DNA from: Natrialbaceae archaeon Tc-Br11_E2g1
GTDB taxonomy: Archaea > Halobacteriota > Halobacteria > Halobacteriales > Natrialbaceae
Length of the DNA: 10,137 nucleotides
Assembly: GCA_001564255.1 (NCBI GenBank)
Contig: LKNC01000081.1
Coordinates: 1-10,137, forward strand
Reading direction: 5' to 3'
The notes under the pieces were generated by a model. That model worked only from the letters and a program-made list of their open reading frames with translations. It did not search any database and had not been told where the DNA came from. A program made the translations under genes and the position numbers. Below are positions 5,444 to 10,137 of this stretch, one piece after another; the stretch's first letter is position 1, and each line of letters opens with the position of its first letter.

Positions 5444-7234
5444 ATGGCACGCGAACCCCCCGTACCGGACGACGAGCGGACGTCCGCCTCCCCCGACTGG
5501 GACGCGGACGCGAGCAGTAACGGTGGATTACTCGATAGACGATCGTACCTCAGACTGGCCGGCGCTGTGTCGGCCGGCACGGCGATGGCGGCCGGGGCCG
5601 CCGCCGCGGCGACGGACGACTACGAGGTCGTCGAGGTCCCCGCTGGCCAGCGGGAAGTCGTCAACGTCGGTTCGGGAGAAACTCTAGAGAACGTACTGTA
5701 CGACATCAGCGCAAACGGTGCCGCGGTGACGATCGCCGCCTACGGCACCGACTGGACGCTTCGCAATATCGGGATCAGGGGTCGGTACAGCGCCAACCAG
5801 GCCGCAATCGGCGCGGCGGACACCGGCGGTGGCACCTCGACGATCGAGAACGTCTACATCGGTGACGGTGCGGAGTCCGGTCACCGCGTCGGTCTCGGTA
5901 TCTGGGTCGCCCCGGATCACAACGGCCACCTCGAGATCGAACGGGTCAACATCCAGGAGATGGGTGACAACTCCTTTTACTGCTCGGCCCCCGGCGGACA
6001 GGGAACTGTCGACATTCGTAACTGTTACTCGGCGAACTCCTGGGTGAGCCACTACCGACTCGCACGCGGAACCGTCGAGAACTGCGTGGCGCTCAACGAC
6101 GGTCGCCACCAGGACGGCCGTGGCGTCTGGGCGTGGGCGCCGGGACCGGTCGAGGTCAAAGGCTGTGACCTCGATATGAACGGCCGTCACTACTCGATCG
6201 TCGCGGGCGGCAACAGCCCCGGAGCGACCGTCTCCGTCGAGGACACACAGTGGGACAGTAGTTTCCACGGCGGCTACCGCGACACCAACGGCCGGGTCCA
6301 GTGGGGCGGTGGAAACGGAAACAGCCCCGACGGGAGCCGGATCCCGGAAGGGTGTCCGACCACCCCCGAGGAAGCCGCCGCGGGAGCCTCGAGCGAGAGC
6401 GGTTCCGACGAAGGGGCCGTTTCGACCGAGGAAAGCGACGCGGACGAACTCCCACACGTCATCCTCTTCGACGGCTCCGAGGAGGGGGCGACCCGGTATG
6501 AGTTCGTCGTCGACGGGGTCGTCGAGAAGTCGACCGACGAGGGCGCGACGATCGACGACGAGGACGTCATCGAGGACGACTACGTCCACGGCATCGTCGG
6601 CACCTGGCGTGACGCCTTTCGCTTCTCGGGTGACCTCGAGGAACTGACCGTCGACGGCCCCGGAACCGTGACGGTCGACGGCGAGGAGATCGACCCCGAC
6701 GAGTACGGCGAGGAGTTGCCCCACACCCTCGAGATCGAAGGCGAGGGAGCCCCCTCGAGTTTCGAGGTCACCGTCGACGGCGACCTCGAGTTCGACGGCG
6801 GGGACGAGCCCGAAGACGAGACCCTGGTCCTCACCGACGCCGCAGTCCAGGGGTCGCTCACCGAGGAGACGTTGCGGTTCCGGTTTGCGGGTGCGGTGAC
6901 GGACGTGACGCTCACGAACGGCGAGGCGACCGTCTCGATCGACGGCAAGGAGATCGACCCCGACGAGTACGGCCAAGAGCGGATCCTCCCACACGCGATC
7001 GTGATCGACGGCTCCGCAGCCGGCGGGCCGAGCACCTACGCCATCCGCGTCGACGGCTCACTCCTCGACGCCCGCTCTCTCTGTACGGCCGACGACGCCG
7101 TCGATGAGCGTAGTTCGGTCCGCAGTCTCCTCGTAAACTGGCTCGACGTCTACTGGTTCGACGGAGCGATTACGGATCTGACCGTTCTCGGCGATGCCGC
7201 CGTCCACGTCGAGTACAACGCCAGGGATCGCTAG
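5444..7234 (+). CDS. Tat-exported right-handed beta-helix protein with three C-terminal repeat domains, copy 2
   Basis: The start at 5444 (596 aa) is chosen because the core promoter lies just before it; an in-frame ATG at 5372 would lie upstream of the TATA box. The Tat motif is DRRSYLRLAG (R32, R33), then an Ala-rich stretch ending near residue 57. Residues 59-313 are the beta-helix domain shared with copy 1, with near-identical blocks IERVNIQEMGDNSFYCSAPG and HQDGRGVWAW. Five Cys lie at 180, 194, 214, 241 and 304. Residues 314-335 form a Ser/Glu/Asp linker. Residues 336-596 hold three tandem units starting LPHVILFDG (336), LPHTLEIEG (425) and LPHAIVIDG (515). These resemble beta-sandwich domains found at the C-terminus of many haloarchaeal exported proteins, possibly carbohydrate-binding or adhesive. 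No C-terminal membrane anchor is seen. The likely substrate is the local surface glycan; that is inference. It is convergent with the flippase gene, with an 18-base gap. Confidence 0.85.
   Translation: MAREPPVPDDERTSASPDWDADASSNGGLLDRRSYLRLAGAVSAGTAMAAGAAAAATDDYEVVEVPAGQREVVNVGSGETLENVLYDISANGAAVTIAAYGTDWTLRNIGIRGRYSANQAAIGAADTGGGTSTIENVYIGDGAESGHRVGLGIWVAPDHNGHLEIERVNIQEMGDNSFYCSAPGGQGTVDIRNCYSANSWVSHYRLARGTVENCVALNDGRHQDGRGVWAWAPGPVEVKGCDLDMNGRHYSIVAGGNSPGATVSVEDTQWDSSFHGGYRDTNGRVQWGGGNGNSPDGSRIPEGCPTTPEEAAAGASSESGSDEGAVSTEESDADELPHVILFDGSEEGATRYEFVVDGVVEKSTDEGATIDDEDVIEDDYVHGIVGTWRDAFRFSGDLEELTVDGPGTVTVDGEEIDPDEYGEELPHTLEIEGEGAPSSFEVTVDGDLEFDGGDEPEDETLVLTDAAVQGSLTEETLRFRFAGAVTDVTLTNGEATVSIDGKEIDPDEYGQERILPHAIVIDGSAAGGPSTYAIRVDGSLLDARSLCTADDAVDERSSVRSLLVNWLDVYWFDGAITDLTVLGDAAVHVEYNARDR
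6449..7231 (+). repeat. Three in-frame tandem repeats coding ~90-residue domains
   Basis: Units begin at nt 6449, 6716 and 6986 (periods 267 and 270 bases). Each codes LPHxxxxxG, then a YEF/FEV/YAIxVDG strand, an acidic centre, and a closing strand block (FSGDLEELTVDG, FAGAVTDVTLTNG, FDGAITDLTVLG). The ends of units 1 and 2 also match at DNA level: 6675-6709 and 6939-6973 differ at a single base over 35. Unit 3 lacks the DGxEIDPDEYG end and is more diverged. Confidence 0.75.
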
Positions 7235-7252
7235 CTCCGAACCGACCGACGA

Positions 7253-8740
7253 TCACCCGATGATCTCGAGGTAGTTCCCCGCGAGTTCGCGGTCCCGTTC
7301 TTCCGGGCCGAACCAGTAGAGAGCACCGAGAAACGCCACGATACCGGCGCCAGTGCCCACGAGTACGGCGGCTATCCCACCGAGTACCAGCCCGACGAGA
7401 GACATCACGACCGCGGCCACCGCGGTGGCTGCGAGGGGTTTCCACAGTTCGATCGAGTAGGCGAAAAGCCCCTCGAGGTACCACACCTCGAGGACGCGAA
7501 CGACGTTCAACGCGGCGAGGACGCCCGCGGTCGCTACGGCCGCCCCGATCAGGCCGAGTTCGAGGATCAGGACGTAGTTGAGGACGACGTTGAGTCCGCC
7601 GAACACGAGGTGGTTGCCCATGACCAGGTACTGGTGGTCGGTCATCGTTAGCAGGTCGTTCGCCGGTCCGGCGGCGGCGTTGAACAGCTGGCCTGCGACG
7701 AACAGGGCCACGACGGTCGTCCCCGCGATAAACTCCGGGCCGAACAGCACGAGGACCTCACTCCGGTAGACGATAACCGGCAACGCGAGGACGACCGAGG
7801 CGGTGATCGACCACCGGGTCACCGTCGCGTACACCGACTCGAGTTCGCCTCTCGCCCCGTTGGCGTACAGTCGTGAGGCCACGGGCGGGAACAACTGGTT
7901 GATCCCCATCAGTGGCATCGCGAGGACGGTCGCGAGCAAGACGGCGACGTTGTAGATGCCGACGTCGGCGGCGGCGAGGAAGATCCCGACCATGAACACG
8001 TCCACGCGTTTGAACAGGAACGCACTCGCTTTCGACAGCGAGAGCGGCGCGGAGTAGTTGTAGAACCCGACCGCCTCGTGCCGACGAAACTCCCACCGTG
8101 GACGCCGATCGGTCCGGGCGAGGACGTACCAGAGGACGACCGAGAAGGCGACGAGACAGGCGACCGCGTAGGCCGCCGCGACCCCGAGCACGGAGTAGCC
8201 CACGGCCACCGCCGCGACGACCGCGAGAAGCTGGGCCAGCGGGCCGGCGACCATGACGACGGTCTTCCCGACGGCCATCTCGAGGCCGCGGAACGTACTC
8301 GAGACGAGTTGGGTCAGCGCCTGGAACGGCAGGGCGATCGCGAACACCTGCATCGCCGGGGTAAAGAGTGGCTCCTGAAGGGTGTAGGCGTTGATCGTCG
8401 GCGCGGCGAAAAAGAGGGCAAGGGCACCGAGGACGCTGACGACGAGCGTCGTGGCGTACGACAGCGCGAGGATCCGGTCCTGGTAGTCCGGGTCCTCGAG
8501 GTTCGCCGAGATGTACCGCGTCGCGGAGACGTCGGTCCCGAGGTTGGCGAACGTGAGGGCCGACTGTAACAGCATCGTTCCGTAGGCGTAGATGCCGTAG
8601 ATCCCGGCCCCGAGCGTGCGGGTCAAAACGAGCGTCAGGAGGAACCCGGCGAGGTTGACGACGGCGGTCCCGACGTAGTGGAGACTCGCCCCGTCGGCGA
8701 CCGAGCGCAACGAGGTAAGGGCGGATGACTCCTCAGACAT
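7253..8740 (-). CDS. Polysaccharide flippase, Wzx/RfbX type (MOP superfamily)
   Basis: The protein has 495 residues and about 13-14 hydrophobic segments over the whole length. It carries the family's usual landmarks: an N-terminal LRSVADGASLHYVGTAV lead-in, TRTLGAGIYGIYAYG (40-54), NLGTDVSATRYIS (66-78), and a central EFRRHEAVGFYNYSAPLSLS (217-236) followed by KRVDVFMVGIFLAAADVGIYNVA (244-266), then NQLFPPVASRLYANG (281-295). The length is normal for the family. It should flip a lipid-linked oligosaccharide across the membrane to the outside, supplying the GT-C-like enzyme or polymer assembly. The ATG at 8738-8740 is preceded by a TATA-like box at leaderless spacing. The stop TGA lies 18 bases from the stop of the convergent beta-helix gene. 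Which glycan it moves cannot be read from the sequence. Confidence 0.93.
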   Translation of the reverse strand: MSEESSALTSLRSVADGASLHYVGTAVVNLAGFLLTLVLTRTLGAGIYGIYAYGTMLLQSALTFANLGTDVSATRYISANLEDPDYQDRILALSYATTLVVSVLGALALFFAAPTINAYTLQEPLFTPAMQVFAIALPFQALTQLVSSTFRGLEMAVGKTVVMVAGPLAQLLAVVAAVAVGYSVLGVAAAYAVACLVAFSVVLWYVLARTDRRPRWEFRRHEAVGFYNYSAPLSLSKASAFLFKRVDVFMVGIFLAAADVGIYNVAVLLATVLAMPLMGINQLFPPVASRLYANGARGELESVYATVTRWSITASVVLALPVIVYRSEVLVLFGPEFIAGTTVVALFVAGQLFNAAAGPANDLLTMTDHQYLVMGNHLVFGGLNVVLNYVLILELGLIGAAVATAGVLAALNVVRVLEVWYLEGLFAYSIELWKPLAATAVAAVVMSLVGLVLGGIAAVLVGTGAGIVAFLGALYWFGPEERDRELAGNYLEIIG

Positions 8741-8764
8741 TCATCGACGGTTCCAGTATCCGCC

Positions 8765-8770
8765 ATTTAC
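8765..8770 (-). promoter_or_regulatory. TATA-like box GTAAAT for the flippase gene
   Basis: On the minus strand GTAAAT lies about 28 bases before ATG 8740, the expected spacing for a leaderless archaeal transcript. It directly follows the 12-base motif ATGACCGACAGT, which would cover the BRE position. Confidence 0.5.
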
Positions 8771-8875
8771 ACTGTCGGTCATACAGACGGACACCACTCC
8801 CGAGAGAGGACGAGCTGACACGCGCTGTACCGCCGGTTCTGACACACACCGGTTCACAGGTCCATGACCGACAGT
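8771..8875. promoter_or_regulatory. 12-bp motif ATGACCGACAGT in inverted orientation in a divergent promoter region
   Basis: ACTGTCGGTCAT at 8771-8782 and its exact reverse complement ATGACCGACAGT at 8864-8875 are 81 bases apart. In each outward direction the motif runs straight into an AT-rich box: GTAAAT towards the flippase, ATTAGTA (8876-8882) towards the dehydratase. This suggests one regulator acting on both promoters. A 12-base inverted match this close is unlikely but not impossible by chance. Confidence 0.45.
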
Positions 8876-8882
8876 ATTAGTA

Positions 8883-9049
8883 GTGTGGCCGCTACAGCCC
8901 CGATCGAGTCACGGCTCCGTGCTCGTCGTCTCCCCGACCCGTTCGGGTCGCCTGAACGGGCCTGTACTCTTCACGTACGCCCGGTAGGCGAATTCACCGC
9001 CACTGTTCGTGGGAAGTAACTAACGACACCGACGGCGAGCACGTGACGT
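8883..9049 (+). other. Rest of the flippase-dehydratase intergenic region, with a hairpin
   Basis: The whole gap 8741-9049 is 309 bases. If transcription starts about 25 bases after the ATTAGTA box, the dehydratase mRNA would have a leader of roughly 145 bases. That leader contains CCCGTTC (8938-8944) and GAACGGG (8954-8960), a 7-bp stem, with an alternative GACCC/GGGTC stem inside it. A second AT-richer stretch GTAACTAAC at 9016-9024 is 26-34 bases before ATG 9050 and could be a closer promoter giving a leaderless start. No convincing gene is present. Confidence 0.4.
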
Positions 9050-10093
9050 ATGTTTACCGGACGAACCGTCCTGCTCACGGGCGGCGGCTCAGTCGGCCAG
9101 TCGCTGGTCCCGCGGATCCTCGATCACGACCCCGGCGAACTCCGGGTGCTCGACAACAACGAACCCGGACTCGCCGCCTTGCAAAGCCGGTTCGACGACG
9201 ACCGACTGCGACCGATCGCCGGCGATATCAGGGACGAACGGTGTCTGCGACGGGCGATAGCGCGCGTCGACGACGTGATCCACACCGCCGCGATGAAACA
9301 CGTCGACGTCTGTGAGCGAAACCCCTACGAAGCCGTCAAGACGAACGTGATGGGCCTCCAGAACCTCGTCGAGGCCGCACGCGACTCGAGTGTCCAGCGG
9401 GTGGTGTTCACGAGCAGTGACAAGGCGGTCCACCCCGCGAACGCGATGGGGACGACAAAACTCCTCGGCGAACAGCTGATCACGGCGGGCAATTACGGAG
9501 GGGATGAGGACCTGCGGCTCACCTCCGTGCGCTTTGGCAACGTCATCAACTCCTCGCAGTCGGTGATTCCACGCTTTACAGAGCAGATCCGCACGGGCGG
9601 ACCGGTGACGCTCACCGACGAGCGGATGACCCGCTTTCTGCTCACCGACGAGGACGTCTTCGACCTGGTGAGCCAGGCCCTAGAACGGACTCGAGGCGGC
9701 GAAGTCTTCGTTTCCAAGATGCCCGCGGTCCGGATCGTCGACCTCGCAGGGGCGATGATCGATACGATCGCACCGAAATACGGACACGATCCGTCGGCGA
9801 TCGACGTCGAGTTGATCGGTCGTCGTCCCGGGGAGACCTTCCACGAGGAGATCATGACGCCCATCGAGACAGAACGTGCGTACGAAAACGGTTCACTGTA
9901 CGCGATCCGTCCCGAATCCACGCGAGATCGACCCGTGGAGTATTCGGGGGAGTTCGCACCTGCCGACGACGTCGTTCGATCCTCCGAACACGCCGAGAAA
10001 CTCTCGAGGGACGAGATCGTGACACTGCTCCGGGACTGCGGCGTCGAAGGCGACTATCAGTCGGCTACGGCTCCCCGGCAGTCAACCGGGTAA
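9050..10093 (+). CDS. UDP-N-acetylhexosamine 4,6-dehydratase (short CapD/WbpM/LegB-like SDR)
   Basis: The protein has 347 residues. Residues 8-17, LLTGGGSVGQ, form the nucleotide-binding glycine motif; D59 follows in GDI. AAMKHVDVCERNP (80-92) and FTSSDKAVHPANAMGTTK (120-137) are signatures of the FlaA1/CapD family, with S-D-K and a Met133-xxx-Lys137 pair where most SDRs have Tyr-xxx-Lys. RFGNVINSSQSVIPRF (161-176) and TDERMTRFLLTDEDVFDLV (189-207) are equally typical. It is soluble and lacks the N-terminal membrane domain of long CapD/WbpM. It should convert UDP-GlcNAc (or an isomer) to the 4-keto-6-deoxy sugar for bacillosamine-, QuiNAc- or legionaminic-type sugars. The Met form is linked to retention at C5; exact product is inference. 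An in-frame TGA at 9044-9046 fixes the start at 9050. The TAA stop is at 10091-10093. Confidence 0.9.
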   Translation: MFTGRTVLLTGGGSVGQSLVPRILDHDPGELRVLDNNEPGLAALQSRFDDDRLRPIAGDIRDERCLRRAIARVDDVIHTAAMKHVDVCERNPYEAVKTNVMGLQNLVEAARDSSVQRVVFTSSDKAVHPANAMGTTKLLGEQLITAGNYGGDEDLRLTSVRFGNVINSSQSVIPRFTEQIRTGGPVTLTDERMTRFLLTDEDVFDLVSQALERTRGGEVFVSKMPAVRIVDLAGAMIDTIAPKYGHDPSAIDVELIGRRPGETFHEEIMTPIETERAYENGSLYAIRPESTRDRPVEYSGEFAPADDVVRSSEHAEKLSRDEIVTLLRDCGVEGDYQSATAPRQSTG

Positions 10094-10137
10094 CGGCGGT
10101 TCGAGAGCGGTTACACCGGGGACAGCCGAGATCGGAG

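Noticed and set aside
5684..6994. 436-aa open frame on the minus strand
   Set aside because: It is the antisense of the beta-helix/repeat gene. GC-rich haloarchaeal codons keep this frame open, and its translation is a Val/Asp/Gly-rich low-complexity mirror with no start signal.
8864..9019. 51-codon ORF MTDSISSVAATAP... ahead of the dehydratase
   Set aside because: It begins in the inverted 12-base motif and has many T- and A-ending codons, is Arg-rich and not acidic, and has no Shine-Dalgarno or TATA box at leaderless spacing. A decayed gene start cannot be excluded.

Overview
The window looks haloarchaeal (class Halobacteria). It is strongly GC-rich, its proteins are rich in Asp and Glu, CTCGAG is frequent inside genes, promoters are TATA-like boxes set for leaderless starts, and two exported proteins carry twin-arginine signals. 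The codon style leans towards Natrialba-like genera, but I cannot fix a genus from the sequence. I saw no rRNA, tRNA, CRISPR array, transposase or integrase.

Layout, left to right: (1) the 3' end of an alkaline-phosphatase-superfamily hydrolase (+, cut by the window edge at base 1); (2) a short convergent gap filled by nested inverted repeats; (3) a QueC/ExsB-like PP-loop ATPase (-); (4) a divergent promoter region with a palindrome and a GGGTAT repeat; (5) a polytopic membrane protein of GT-C glycosyltransferase type (+); (6) two tandem paralogous Tat-exported beta-helix proteins (+, +), the second with a threefold repeated C-terminal domain; (7) a Wzx-type polysaccharide flippase (-), convergent with the second beta-helix gene; (8) a 309-base divergent promoter region containing a 12-base motif in inverted orientation; (9) a short, soluble UDP-HexNAc 4,6-dehydratase of the Met-xxx-Lys (WbpM/LegB-like) type (+). 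The last 44 bases hold nothing I can support.

Together this reads as part of a cell-surface glycan (exopolysaccharide or N-glycan) assembly island: sugar nucleotide synthesis (dehydratase), transfer and polymerisation at the membrane (GT-C-like protein), export (flippase), and exported right-handed beta-helix proteins that may bind or cut the glycan outside the cell. The PP-loop ATPase and the AlkP-type hydrolase are plausible tailoring enzymes. Gene directions alternate (+ - + + + - +), so this is a patchwork of separately promoted genes and not one operon.

The most interesting parts are the duplicated beta-helix pair, whose matching promoters show that the second start lies at 5444 and not at the upstream ATG at 5372; the precise domain gain or loss between the two copies; the paired palindromes just upstream of the second copy; and the shared 12-base motif placed next to a TATA-like box in both directions between the flippase and dehydratase genes.
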